This document shows positions 18,074-26,263 of a stretch of DNA of 64,000 nt, in pieces. The stretch is taken from assembly GCF_000017625.1 (NCBI RefSeq), contig NC_009712.1:2478944-2542943 (forward strand), given 5' to 3'. The notes below the pieces were generated by a model. It saw nothing but the letters and a program-made list of their open reading frames with translations. It ran no database searches and was not told where the DNA came from. Positions within the stretch are counted from its first letter, which is position 1. Every line of letters begins with the position of its first letter. The DNA comes from Methanoregula boonei 6A8. GTDB lineage: Archaea > Halobacteriota > Methanomicrobia > Methanomicrobiales > Methanospirillaceae. Position numbers and translations under genes: made by a program.

Positions 18074-19318
18074 TTAGGATGAACCATTGACAGCAACTTC
18101 AACAGCGGGTAATGATCCGGATGTAATTTTAATACTCCCGATACCGGATATAACCGTAATATTACTATTCCCCGATTGATCGGAGGTATCCACATATTTG
18201 CTCAGCGAAAGGTTACCAAACTGGTTAACATCTAAAACATAATTAACGATCGCATTAGGCACGGGATGTCCATTGATGTCCTTAATAGTGACATTTATAC
18301 TGTTAGCAAGCTGGCGCGTAACAATCAAATTTGCTGCTGGAGAGAATGCGGCATCTTCTGGAATGAGTTGGTAAGGTGATGTTGCAACCATCCCGTTGCT
18401 GTCTGTTACTGTCAGATTTACGCAGAAAGGTCCACTTATTTGCGGGGAAAAACGAGCAATTTTACTGTTGAAATAAGGTGGAACACCTACCGTGCTCAGA
18501 TCACTGATATCTGAACAGTTTCCCACAGGGTCAATCTGTCCGTTTGTATAGGTTTGGGTGGCATTCATAATTGTCCAATTCCAATTGGAAATCGTTGCAT
18601 TTACCGAAGAGGACTGGGAGCCATCCAGTACTATCATATCACGTTGGACTGTCCCAATGGTTGCCGTTTCTGTGCTGTATGAGATTACCGGCGTCGGCAA
18701 TTTGTAGGTCTCTTCAAAGATATTAGTAAGTGATGTCAGGATTTTGATATCGATCTGCTGATCCGTTCCGATAAAAGAGGGAGAAAGGCCGCCATCTCCG
18801 GTGAGGCTGCCGGTCAGATTCATCGTCACCTTGATGCTTTTTCCTGCGGGAATGTTCAGATAAGGAGTGCTGCTGCTCGATCCTCCCGGCATATAGACAG
18901 TACATCCTCCCCCTCCTGAAGTGAGATTGCATGTGCCGTTGGGTGCAGAGAGTGCGAGTGAGGAATAGCTCAGCGGGTACAAGTAATAATTGTTAATAGC
19001 AATACCCTGAACCGCTACGTCTTGGGTATTGAGGTTCATCAGGTCGAATGAGACCGAACTCCAGTTCTGGGAATCCTGGATATTAAATGGAGGATTCGGA
19101 GAGGTTGAGGACCAGTTTATATTATTCACCAGGCTCACCCCGGAGATCACAATCTGTTCATCCTTAACCGCCTGGATCTGCGATTGCCGGGTCTCCTCGG
19201 CTTTCTGCATCTGCGAGACCATGAGCGCAAGGGCGGCAGCTGCGGTTACGGTGATCAGGATGAGCAAAAGGGTGCCAATAATTACAGAAACACCCTGGTC
19301 ACGGTGCGGATGGCTCAT
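18074..19318 (-). CDS. Archaeal pilin-type surface protein with PKD-like and Ig-like domains
   Basis: The N-terminus of this 414-residue protein, DQGVSVIIGTLLLILITV, is the characteristic start of archaeal type IV pilin/archaellin-like proteins, and a single hydrophobic helix extends to about residue 33 before a charged heptad region. The ectodomain begins with a Ser/Thr/Asn-rich beta region with two cysteines near 130-140, then a PKD-like segment (VLDGSQSSSVNATISNWNW, ~230-310) and a C-terminal Ig/carboxypeptidase-regulatory-like domain (~335-410). Many N-x-S/T sequons suggest glycosylation. It lies opposite the secretion ATPase, convergent and 155 nt away. It could be a substrate of that machine, but this is inference. 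Confidence 0.75.
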   Translation of the reverse strand: MSHPHRDQGVSVIIGTLLLILITVTAAAALALMVSQMQKAEETRQSQIQAVKDEQIVISGVSLVNNINWSSTSPNPPFNIQDSQNWSSVSFDLMNLNTQDVAVQGIAINNYYLYPLSYSSLALSAPNGTCNLTSGGGGCTVYMPGGSSSSTPYLNIPAGKSIKVTMNLTGSLTGDGGLSPSFIGTDQQIDIKILTSLTNIFEETYKLPTPVISYSTETATIGTVQRDMIVLDGSQSSSVNATISNWNWTIMNATQTYTNGQIDPVGNCSDISDLSTVGVPPYFNSKIARFSPQISGPFCVNLTVTDSNGMVATSPYQLIPEDAAFSPAANLIVTRQLANSINVTIKDINGHPVPNAIVNYVLDVNQFGNLSLSKYVDTSDQSGNSNITVISGIGSIKITSGSLPAVEVAVNGSS

Positions 19319-19368
19319 GGAGTATCACAAATCAGTTTGTCATCCTCGGATAAATTAGTTACCTCTTT

Positions 19369-19382
19369 TTTATATATATATA
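19369..19382 (-). promoter_or_regulatory. TATA box of the pilin-like gene
   Basis: On the minus strand the sequence reads TATATATATATAAA. A start about 25 nt downstream would give a leader of roughly 25-30 nt before the ATG at 19318. Confidence 0.5.
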
Positions 19383-19608
19383 CATACAAATCGTTAATAA
19401 CTCTATAGTTAGTAAAGAGATCTCTGCTCACGCTTACCGGTGCCGGCAAAAACGGCCCGGCGGTGCAGGGTAGTCGGGAGCAAGGAAACAGGTGGAGTAT
19501 GTCCATTCACCGAAATTCCCCCGAAAGAAATCCAAAATATCCAAAATTTTGTACCCGATATGAATAAATTCAAAAATTATCCCGCATTTCTCTTTTACCA
19601 CAATAAAA

Positions 19609-19620
19609 AAATATTAAATA
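19609..19620 (+). promoter_or_regulatory. Candidate TATA box for the 19671 small gene
   Basis: AAATATTAAATA lies about 55 nt before the ATG at 19671, a reasonable archaeal promoter distance. Confidence 0.35.
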
Positions 19621-19670
19621 CAACGTGTTCATAGTATAACATATCTCTTGGACATACAGGGTGTATCACC

Positions 19671-19874
19671 ATGTTCCGTATCCGGAAGAACAAGCCGGCG
19701 ATATCGGCAGATGCGCGACCCTTCCGTACCGTACGGCGTCTCAATATCAATCGTACGTATACGCCACTTAAGATCGGGGTGGTGGCCGGATATATCCTGC
19801 TGGGGATGTTGTCAGCCTCCTCGTCCATGTTTGGCATCCTGGTGGGCACCCTGCTCCGGATGGCCGGCCTTTGA
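19671..19874 (+). CDS. Small single-helix membrane protein
   Basis: This 67-residue protein has a strongly basic N-terminal half (many Arg/Lys) followed by a hydrophobic helix (~34-63), so it probably sits in the membrane with the basic part in the cytoplasm. A TATA-like element lies about 55 nt upstream and a T8 tract follows 24 nt after the stop, which supports a real transcription unit. I recognise no family. Confidence 0.5.
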   Translation: MFRIRKNKPAISADARPFRTVRRLNINRTYTPLKIGVVAGYILLGMLSASSSMFGILVGTLLRMAGL

Positions 19875-19897
19875 GGGATCTGCTCTTCTATCGCAGC

Positions 19898-19905
19898 TTT
19901 TTTTT
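19898..19905 (+). terminator. T8 terminator of the small gene
   Basis: Eight consecutive T follow the stop codon of the 19671 gene by about 24 nt. Confidence 0.5.
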
Positions 19906-19948
19906 ATAGCGATGCAATTTTCACGTTCTGCCACAAAATGACGGGAAC

Positions 19949-19955
19949 AAAAAAA
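19949..19955 (-). terminator. T7 tract after the cupredoxin gene
   Basis: Seven A on the plus strand read as seven T on the minus strand, about 15 nt after the cupredoxin stop. Confidence 0.45.
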
Positions 19956-19969
19956 GGATATCCGGTTGT

Positions 19970-20422
19970 CTACGGAGTTACAATGACCGTTCCCTGCATA
20001 GAGGAATAGATAGCACAGGTGTAATTGTACACGCCAGGTGTAGTAAATTTCGCAGAAAACGCCTGCCCGGGGGAGAGAGCAAACGTACTCAGGTGAGCAG
20101 ATGCCGGGAAGAGGACGGAATGGGTGACCGTATCCTTATTGACCCAGTGCACAAGCGTCCCGACGCTTACCGTGATAGTAGAGGGGACAAAAGCCATCTT
20201 CTGGATGATGACGGTATTTTCCGAAGATCCCGATGTGGTGGCGGGGACCGGGGTACCTGCAACAACAGCTGCAGAGGTATCCACGGCTGTCACAGTTGTT
20301 CCCGGGACAGGTGTCTGGGCAGCAGGGGAAGCCTGGGATGGCAACGGGGGAAAGATCTGGCTGCACCCGCTCACGATCAGGAATGCGACCGCAACCGCAC
20401 AGAGAATAACCATGTATTTCAT
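19970..20422 (-). CDS. Lipoprotein with cupredoxin (plastocyanin-like) domain, altered copper site
   Basis: The 150-residue protein has a lipobox-like LIVSGC (to ~Cys20), a Pro/Thr-rich linker (~25-67) and a cupredoxin domain (~70-150). The family pattern is clear: MAFVPSTITVSVGTLVHWVN, THSVLF with the first His ligand, a PGQAFSAKF strand and YNYTCAIYSSMQG. Type I copper sites usually have Cys-x2-His-x2-Met here, but the sequence is Cys-Ala-Ile-Tyr-Ser-Ser-Met, so the second His ligand is Tyr. The domain may bind copper differently or not at all. It would act outside the membrane. The Lhr-like helicase gene lies 91 nt upstream on the same strand. Confidence 0.8.
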   Translation of the reverse strand: MKYMVILCAVAVAFLIVSGCSQIFPPLPSQASPAAQTPVPGTTVTAVDTSAAVVAGTPVPATTSGSSENTVIIQKMAFVPSTITVSVGTLVHWVNKDTVTHSVLFPASAHLSTFALSPGQAFSAKFTTPGVYNYTCAIYSSMQGTVIVTP

Positions 20423-20513
20423 TACAAAAATTCTCCTTCCAGATCATTCGTAGGTCTGTGCCAATAAAGCTGATCCGGAGCAAAAACATCCCCCGCAATG
20501 CAGACGCCGCTGT

Positions 20514-22610
20514 TCATGTATCTGCCCCGGGACCCGGCTCTTCTGCCGGCAGGATCGTAACAGGTGCCTGCGCAAGGATCCGCAGGACATCGCCGGTCCG
20601 GTAATAGTCCGCGGCAATCATGGCCCGGAACTCCTCTTCGGGAAGCATCCGCGCAAATTTCCACGGGTCCGGGGCGGGCAGGGGGAGAAAGGCCGATGCC
20701 TCCTGTTGCGAGAGGGCCGGGATCTCCCGAAGCGCTCTTGCCACCCGTTCCACAGCCCCGCTCTTTCCGGCACGGAATACACGGATACGGCAGTCATCGT
20801 ACCGAACCTGGACCCGGTCGAGTTTTCCTTTGAGAAGATATGCGAGCACCTGGTTGAACCGGCGTCCGGAAAAAGAATACACCGATACCACTCTCCCTTC
20901 TGTGCTCCGTTCTTCCCGGAAAAACAGGCCGGACTCACCGATTCCCTGAGGAAAGGCGGAGATAGCCCGGCTGAGCGTTTCTGCGTCCACCTCGCAAAGA
21001 GGCAGGGTCGATTTTTTCCGGGCAACGATCCTCTGTATTCCGGCACAGATCACCGGAGAGAAAGCCGCTTCCCCACCGGTCGCGCGGAAGATCCGGGAGG
21101 TCCCCGGTATATCGCCGCCCGGCACCACCACGACAAGGTTGTGGCTCTCGTCGCATTTTACTACCGACCAGATTGCCCCGCCAAGCACGAAATCCCCAGG
21201 CTCCTCCCGGTGGGCAAACCTGGCATCGATGGCACCGATTACCTCCCCGTCAGGTGTTACGGCCCGGTACTCGGAGCCCCCGGCGATCACCGAGTACAGC
21301 TCCCGGACACGGGAGAGCCCGAACGCCCGTTCGGCCTCAGGACCCGGTACCAGGAGATCGCCATCGGCTGATAGGTAACCGGTGGTGATGAGATGATCAA
21401 GGAGCCTGTCGATCTCCTCTGCAAAGCATTGCGCAAAAACTGAAAACGAGCGGAGCTGGCGCACGATCGTGCCCCGACCAGCCCGGGGTCCGGAAAGGAG
21501 GGCAAGGAAGAGCTGCTGAACAAGCACATTCCAGGGTTTCTCCGGAGGTTCCAGGGGCTCGGTCTGCTTTTTTTGTGCGCACTCAATGGTGGCGCAGCCG
21601 GCAAGGAGTTCCCCGGGGTCAGAAAGGATCCAGGCAACCGAAGCGGCCCGGTCGCGCCGCCCGGCCCGGCCCATCCTTTGCAAAAACGAGGAGACCGAAT
21701 CCGGCGGCCCATCCTGCACCACGATATCCAGATCCCCGATATCGATGCCCAGCTCAAGCGTGCTCGTGCAGATGATGCAGGCCCCCCCGCTGCCGCGGAA
21801 CGCCTCCTCGGCCTCTTTTTTCTTTATCGGAGCGATCGACGAGTGGTGGATATGTAGGTTTTCGATCCGTCCCGATACTTCACGTATGACCGTCTCTGCG
21901 GCGCTCCGGCTGTTGACAAAGACAAGCGCCTTTTTCCCGGCAACAAGCCGGACGAGAGCATCGATCCTCTTACCCGGGTCGGATTCGACCACGAAACGGA
22001 ACACCTTCTGGCTGGGCGGGGCCGCGACAGAGACCACTTTGCTTCTCCCTCTCCCGCCCGAAAACCACGCAAGTACCTCATCCGGGTTTCCGACTGTTGC
22101 CGAGAGGCCGATGCGCCGGACCGGGGCTGTCGCAATCCGGTCCAGGCGATCGAGTAAAACCCGGAGATGAACGCCCCGCTCCGATTCCACAAACGCGTGC
22201 AGCTCGTCCACAATGACGTAGCGCACGGAGGAGAGCGCGGAAGCGGCCACCGGCTCGTGCAGGAGCACCTCCAGCGACTCAGGGGTGATGAGCAGAAACT
22301 GGGGGGCGTCATCCTCTTTCCACCCGCGGTCGCCTTTCGGGACATCACCGTGCCAGCGGGCAAGGGTGAGACTGACAGGACGGCAGAACCCGGCGATCCG
22401 TTCTTCCTGATCGTTGATGAGAGCCTTGAGCGGGGCGATGTAGAGGCAGGAGATGCCCGGCGCACCGGTTTTTAAGATATCGTCAAGTACCGGGATCAGG
22501 GCGGCTTCGGACTTGCCACCGGCTGTCGGGGCGATCACGAGTGTGTCGTTTCCCTCACGGATCGCTGCGTACGCCTGCTCCTGCACCTCGCGGAGCCCGG
22601 ACCAGCCCAT
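20514..22610 (-). CDS. Lhr-like DEAD/DEAH-box helicase
   Basis: The protein has 698 residues from the ATG at 22610. It carries superfamily 2 motifs: Q-motif-like LREVQEQA (~6-13), motif I APTAGGKS (~28-35), motif II VDELHAF (DEAH variant), motif III LSATVGNP, and C-terminal RecA motifs including DIVVQDGPP and QRMGRAGRR, followed by a winged-helix-like and C-terminal region as in the Lhr family of 3'-5' nucleic acid translocases. The frame stays open upstream of ATG 22610 and would encode HPSLQSILADR, which looks like the usual Lhr N-terminus, but no ATG, GTG or TTG is present there. The true start is therefore uncertain. It probably acts in DNA repair or RNA/DNA unwinding. Confidence 0.88.
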   Translation of the reverse strand: MGWSGLREVQEQAYAAIREGNDTLVIAPTAGGKSEAALIPVLDDILKTGAPGISCLYIAPLKALINDQEERIAGFCRPVSLTLARWHGDVPKGDRGWKEDDAPQFLLITPESLEVLLHEPVAASALSSVRYVIVDELHAFVESERGVHLRVLLDRLDRIATAPVRRIGLSATVGNPDEVLAWFSGGRGRSKVVSVAAPPSQKVFRFVVESDPGKRIDALVRLVAGKKALVFVNSRSAAETVIREVSGRIENLHIHHSSIAPIKKKEAEEAFRGSGGACIICTSTLELGIDIGDLDIVVQDGPPDSVSSFLQRMGRAGRRDRAASVAWILSDPGELLAGCATIECAQKKQTEPLEPPEKPWNVLVQQLFLALLSGPRAGRGTIVRQLRSFSVFAQCFAEEIDRLLDHLITTGYLSADGDLLVPGPEAERAFGLSRVRELYSVIAGGSEYRAVTPDGEVIGAIDARFAHREEPGDFVLGGAIWSVVKCDESHNLVVVVPGGDIPGTSRIFRATGGEAAFSPVICAGIQRIVARKKSTLPLCEVDAETLSRAISAFPQGIGESGLFFREERSTEGRVVSVYSFSGRRFNQVLAYLLKGKLDRVQVRYDDCRIRVFRAGKSGAVERVARALREIPALSQQEASAFLPLPAPDPWKFARMLPEEEFRAMIAADYYRTGDVLRILAQAPVTILPAEEPGPGADT

Positions 22611-22828
22611 CCGGTCGGCAAGAATGCTTTGCAGGGATGGATGCAGGGAGGGAAAGACCGGTTGGCTGTTCGTAGTACTCCATTTGGGTTCGGGAGAATT
22701 ATGGCCTTTGCGCCCGCACCGGCCGGTTTTTGCGATCGTTTCCCGGGGCTGCCGGCCGTTTGCTGTACCGGGTATGGCGGGAATTTTCCCACAAAAGCCT
22801 TTTTTAATTTCAGGCCGGACGTGTATCC

Positions 22829-23161
22829 ATGGAACTCGCCACCAAAAAGTGCTCTACCTATAAGCCCGGCTCACCGCCCATCACGCGCAAGGACACAGTC
22901 GAGCTCTTAAAGGAGGTGCCCGGCTGGTCGCTCGACAATGGCCACCTGACACGGACATTCACGTTCGATGACAGCGACAAATCGATTGAATTCTTAAATG
23001 ATGTGCTAGCGATGTCGACCGAAGAGGGACATATCCCGGACCTTGCCCTCCGCGAGGGGAAGTTCGTGGATGTGGGGTATTACACGTACCCGGCCGGTGG
23101 GCTCACACTGAACGATTTCATCATGGCCGCGAAGATCAACGAGCGGCGGTATAACGAATAA
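22829..23161 (+). CDS. Pterin-4a-carbinolamine dehydratase-like protein
   Basis: The 110 residues have the length and pattern of the PCD/DCoH family (4a-hydroxytetrahydrobiopterin dehydratase): a central WSLDNGHLTRTFTFDDSD strand, the GHIPDL region where the family has HHP, and the C-terminal GGLTLNDFIMAAKIN. In active enzymes two adjacent His and a third His in the strand before GLT are catalytic. Here the pair reads His-Ile and the third position appears as Tyr (YYTYPAGG). This may be a related enzyme on a methanopterin-type pterin or a non-catalytic paralogue. The gene is divergent from the helicase and followed by a T7 tract. Confidence 0.8.
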   Translation: MELATKKCSTYKPGSPPITRKDTVELLKEVPGWSLDNGHLTRTFTFDDSDKSIEFLNDVLAMSTEEGHIPDLALREGKFVDVGYYTYPAGGLTLNDFIMAAKINERRYNE

Positions 23162-23175
23162 AATCAAACAGGATC

Positions 23176-23182
23176 TTTTTTT
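23176..23182 (+). terminator. T7 tract after the pterin dehydratase-like gene
   Basis: Seven consecutive T lie about 15 nt after the stop codon at 23161. Confidence 0.45.
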
Positions 23183-23197
23183 ACCAGCGGTGATATC

Positions 23198-23235
23198 GAA
23201 TACGCAATGTATTCACATGAATACAAAATGTATTC
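23198..23235. repeat. Two tandem 17-bp palindromes
   Basis: GAATAC-GCAAT-GTATTC (23198-23214) and GAATAC-AAAAT-GTATTC (23219-23235) share identical 6-bp arms and are exactly 21 bp apart, two helical turns. This looks like a paired binding site for a dimeric regulator, but no gene starts immediately beside it. Confidence 0.6.
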
Positions 23236-23319
23236 ATCCTACAGAGATTATGATGGTTCGTAAACAGGTCCTGCCCGGCTCATTCCCCATCAGGATCAAG
23301 CCACCCCGCCCTCCAAAAA

Positions 23320-23621
23320 AATTGATCGCCCCCTCCCCCATTTGGCGCTCCTTTAAAAAAATTGGCCGGACCGATCGATTTCAAAGCCGGTCGGGGCGAC
23401 CTCTTTTCTTCCAGTTTCATATCATGCACTTCCACTGGAGATTCAGGTGAGACGGGGTGATCGGTCCGATCGTTTCTGAAATTGGCCGGACCGATCGATT
23501 CCGGAATTGGTCGGGGCGACCGCTCGTACAGCGGGATCAAAGGTAGCCCCCCTCCCCTGCTTTGCGGTCCGCAGAAAACCGGGTCGGGTCGATCAATTTC
23601 ACAATTGATCGGAGCGTCCCC
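23320..23621. repeat. Family of three to four imperfect structured repeats
   Basis: A 40-bp unit at 23361-23400 recurs at 23481-23520 (34 of 40 identical by eye, 120 bp apart), and a third related copy lies at about 23582-23618. The third contains a perfect 9-bp-arm hairpin, CGATCAATT (23590-23598) with AATTGATCG (23603-23611). A fragment AATTGATCG followed by a C-rich tail at 23320-23340 resembles the right half. No gene is present; the rest of 23162-23802 shows nothing I can identify. Confidence 0.6.
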
Positions 23622-23802
23622 CCATGGGAGGGGGGGTGCTATTAGAGCTGAACACAGGACTCTTCAATCGTTCCCTTTTTTGTGTGCAGATATACTCTCT
23701 GGCGATATCATCTCAAAACCGGGGGGTGCCACAAGCGTGCGGGAGCACCACGCCAAAAAGAGTGTTTAACCTCAAGGTAAGGATACCTGCAGGGCAAAAA
23801 AT

Positions 23803-26220
23803 TTACTGATACTCCGGCGGCTGCACTTTCTGGGGCAGGCCGCCCTTGAAGTGCTGCTGGATTTTGCCATAGTAATCCCGGAGGTTATCGTTCATTGTCG
23901 GGTGAACCTTCTTCTGCGCTTCAAGGAAGTGTTTCTCCGCGACAAAGTCCGCACCCTCGCGGAGGGCGAGCATGCCCGCCTCACGGCAGAGCGATTCGAG
24001 ATCGGCACCGACAAAGCCGGCAGTCATGTCCGAGAGATCGGCAAGGACTTTCTCCCGGGCCGGGTCCGCAAACGCGAGGTGCTTCTCCCGGAACAGGTCA
24101 ACGAGGCGCCGGCGCCGGGCGCCTTTTGCAACACCGGCTGCCTTATCCGTGGCCGGGACGATTGTCGTTTTCACGGCATCGGACGTGACCATCCTGTCCT
24201 TACCGAGTTTCTCCACGAGCTCCGCGAGCATGTCCTCGGAATAGCCCTCAGTTGAAACCACAATCTCCTCAAGCCCCGAGCCTTCGAGCGGCATGTACTG
24301 CGTGTGGATACCAATGATCTTTTTCCTGTCCTCCATGGTCGGTTCGCCGATGTACACGAGCCGGTCGAACCGGCCGGCACGCAAAAGCGCCGGGTCCACG
24401 ATATCGGGCCGGTTTGTTGCGCCCATCACAACGACATCTTTGAGCTCTTCAAGTCCATCCATCTCGGTGAGGATCTGGTTGAGCACGTTGTCGATCACGT
24501 GTGAATCGTTCGAGCTCCCCCGGGCAGGGGCAAGCGCATCGATTTCGTCAAAGAAGATGATCGAAGGTGAGACCTGCCGGGCCTTCTTGAAAATCTCCCG
24601 GACCGCCCGCTCGCTCTCACCCACCCACTTGGAGAGGAGCTGCGGGCCCCGGACCGGGATAAAGTTGGCACCGCTTTCGCTTGCAACGGCTTTTGCAATG
24701 AGTGTCTTACCTGTCCCTGGCGGGCCAAAGAGGAGCACACCTTTTGGCGGCTCGATCCCGAGGTCATCGAAACGCTCACGGTGCGTCAGCGGGTACTCGA
24801 CTGCCTCGCGGACCTCGGTCTTGGCCGACTCAAGGCCGCCAACCGTCTCCCACTTCACGTGCGAGACCTCGAGCATCACTTCACGCATCGCGCTCGGACC
24901 CACATCACGCTGTGCGCTCCGGAAGTCCGCGGCAAAGACCTTGAGCTTGTCCAAGGTTTCCTGCTCGATCTCGGCCTTGTCCAGATCGAGATCGGGCAGG
25001 TACCGGCGCAGGGCCCGGATCGCAGCCTCACGGGCAAGTGCGGCAAGATCTGCTCCCACAAATCCGTGGGTCTGCTGGGCGAGCACATTCAGGCTCACAT
25101 CCTCGGCAAGCGGCATGCCCCGGGTATGGATCTTTAAGATCTCAATCCTGTCGGGCTCGCCCGGCACACCGATCTCGATCTCCCGGTCAAAGCGCCCGGG
25201 CCGGCGCAGGGCGGCATCGATCGCATCAACGCGGTTGGTGGCACCGATCACCACGACCTGTCCACGCTCTTCAAGCCCGTCCATCATGGTTAAGAGCTGG
25301 GCCACGACACGACGCTCCACTTCCCCGGTCACTTCCTCGCGCCGGGGTGCAATCGAGTCAAGCTCGTCGATGAAGATGATCGAGGGCGAATTCTCGCGGG
25401 CCTCCTCAAAAACTTCGCGGAGCCGCTGTTCGCTTTCACCATAGTATTTCGAAATGACTTCGGGGCCGGCAATCGAGATGAAATGCGCACCGCTCTCGCT
25501 TGCCACCGCTTTTGCGATCAGCGTCTTTCCCGTTCCCGGTGGGCCGTACAGCAAAACACCCTTGGGCGGCTCGATTCCCAGTTTCTGGAAGAGCTCGGGA
25601 TGGCGGAGCGGGAGCTCGATTGTCTCGCGGAGCCGCTGGAGCTCATCTTTTAAGCCCCCGATATCCTCGTACGAGAACCGTTTCACGCCTTCGAACCCCG
25701 CGGCCGGCTTGTCCGAGAACTCGACCGAAGTATTCTTCGTGATGATGACCGCCTCCTCGGGCTCGATCTCCACCACCTTGAAAGCCACGATCTGCGGCTG
25801 GACAAAGGGCAGGCCAAGCATGATCGGGATCGAGTCGTTTTTCACGACAGGGAAATCCAAAAGGCCGTTAATCACGTGAGGGTTATTGGCGATTGGGATC
25901 TTCTTTGGCAGATCCTCGGGAGGAGCTAGAACCACGCGCTTTGCCTCGATCTCTTCTGAAAGCGTGGAGATCTTCACAGTGTCCCCGATGCTCACCCCGG
26001 CATTGAGCCGGGTGAAATTGTCGATCCGGATCTTTCTCTGGTTCCAGTCCTCGACAAGCGCCCGCCAGACCTTGGCCACGGTCCGGCGCTTCCCTTCGAT
26101 CACCACAAGGTCACCGGGCGAAATTTTAAGGAGAAGCATGGTCTCGGGATCGAGCCGCGCTTTTCCCCCGCCCTGATCCCCGGGGTACGCGGAATCGACC
26201 TTCAGTTGCACTTCTGGCAT
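23803..26220 (-). CDS. Cdc48/VAT-type AAA+ ATPase
   Basis: Starting at ATG 26220 the protein is 805 residues, normal for archaeal Cdc48/VAT, a hexameric unfoldase that prepares proteins for the proteasome. The N domain begins [21 protein letters not shown]1 has Walker A GPPGTGKT and Walker [10 protein letters not shown]2 has a second GPPGTGKT and IFFDEIDA, with arginine-finger regions RRPGRFD and LRAGRFD. Longer in-frame starts, at 26235 and up to 26556, exist, but the upstream part has no homology-like features and overlaps larC. A minus-strand TATA box at 26248-26256 fits a start near 26225 and so supports 26220. The C-terminus ends PPEYQ. Confidence 0.95.
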   Translation of the reverse strand: MPEVQLKVDSAYPGDQGGGKARLDPETMLLLKISPGDLVVIEGKRRTVAKVWRALVEDWNQRKIRIDNFTRLNAGVSIGDTVKISTLSEEIEAKRVVLAPPEDLPKKIPIANNPHVINGLLDFPVVKNDSIPIMLGLPFVQPQIVAFKVVEIEPEEAVIITKNTSVEFSDKPAAGFEGVKRFSYEDIGGLKDELQRLRETIELPLRHPELFQKLGIEPPKGVLLYGPPGTGKTLIAKAVASESGAHFISIAGPEVISKYYGESEQRLREVFEEARENSPSIIFIDELDSIAPRREEVTGEVERRVVAQLLTMMDGLEERGQVVVIGATNRVDAIDAALRRPGRFDREIEIGVPGEPDRIEILKIHTRGMPLAEDVSLNVLAQQTHGFVGADLAALAREAAIRALRRYLPDLDLDKAEIEQETLDKLKVFAADFRSAQRDVGPSAMREVMLEVSHVKWETVGGLESAKTEVREAVEYPLTHRERFDDLGIEPPKGVLLFGPPGTGKTLIAKAVASESGANFIPVRGPQLLSKWVGESERAVREIFKKARQVSPSIIFFDEIDALAPARGSSNDSHVIDNVLNQILTEMDGLEELKDVVVMGATNRPDIVDPALLRAGRFDRLVYIGEPTMEDRKKIIGIHTQYMPLEGSGLEEIVVSTEGYSEDMLAELVEKLGKDRMVTSDAVKTTIVPATDKAAGVAKGARRRRLVDLFREKHLAFADPAREKVLADLSDMTAGFVGADLESLCREAGMLALREGADFVAEKHFLEAQKKVHPTMNDNLRDYYGKIQQHFKGGLPQKVQPPEYQ

Positions 26221-26222
26221 TA

Positions 26223-26256
26223 CCTTAAAGGTCATATACGCAAGGGATTTATAAGT
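26223..26256. promoter_or_regulatory. Overlapping divergent promoters of cdc48 and larC
   Basis: On the minus strand CTTATAAAT (26248-26256) lies about 28 nt from the Cdc48 ATG at 26220. On the plus strand CCTTAAAGG (26223-26231) lies about 33 nt before the larC ATG at 26264. The two start regions interlock in 43 bp, so expression of the two genes may be mutually exclusive or coordinated. Confidence 0.4.
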
Positions 26257-26263
26257 ACTGTAA

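Larger units (their letters stand above)
19319..19670. other. Divergent promoter region
   Basis: This gene-free stretch holds the promoters of the pilin-like gene (minus) and the small protein at 19671 (plus). It is AT-rich at both ends, with no other structure that I can support. Confidence 0.5.

Noticed and set aside
23162..23802. CRISPR-like array at the structured repeats
   Set aside because: Only three to four imperfect units with 60-80 bp between them, copies diverged and no cas genes.
24293..25444. 383-codon plus-strand frame inside cdc48
   Set aside because: Antisense shadow of a highly conserved AAA+ gene; its composition is Ser/Arg-rich with no domain.
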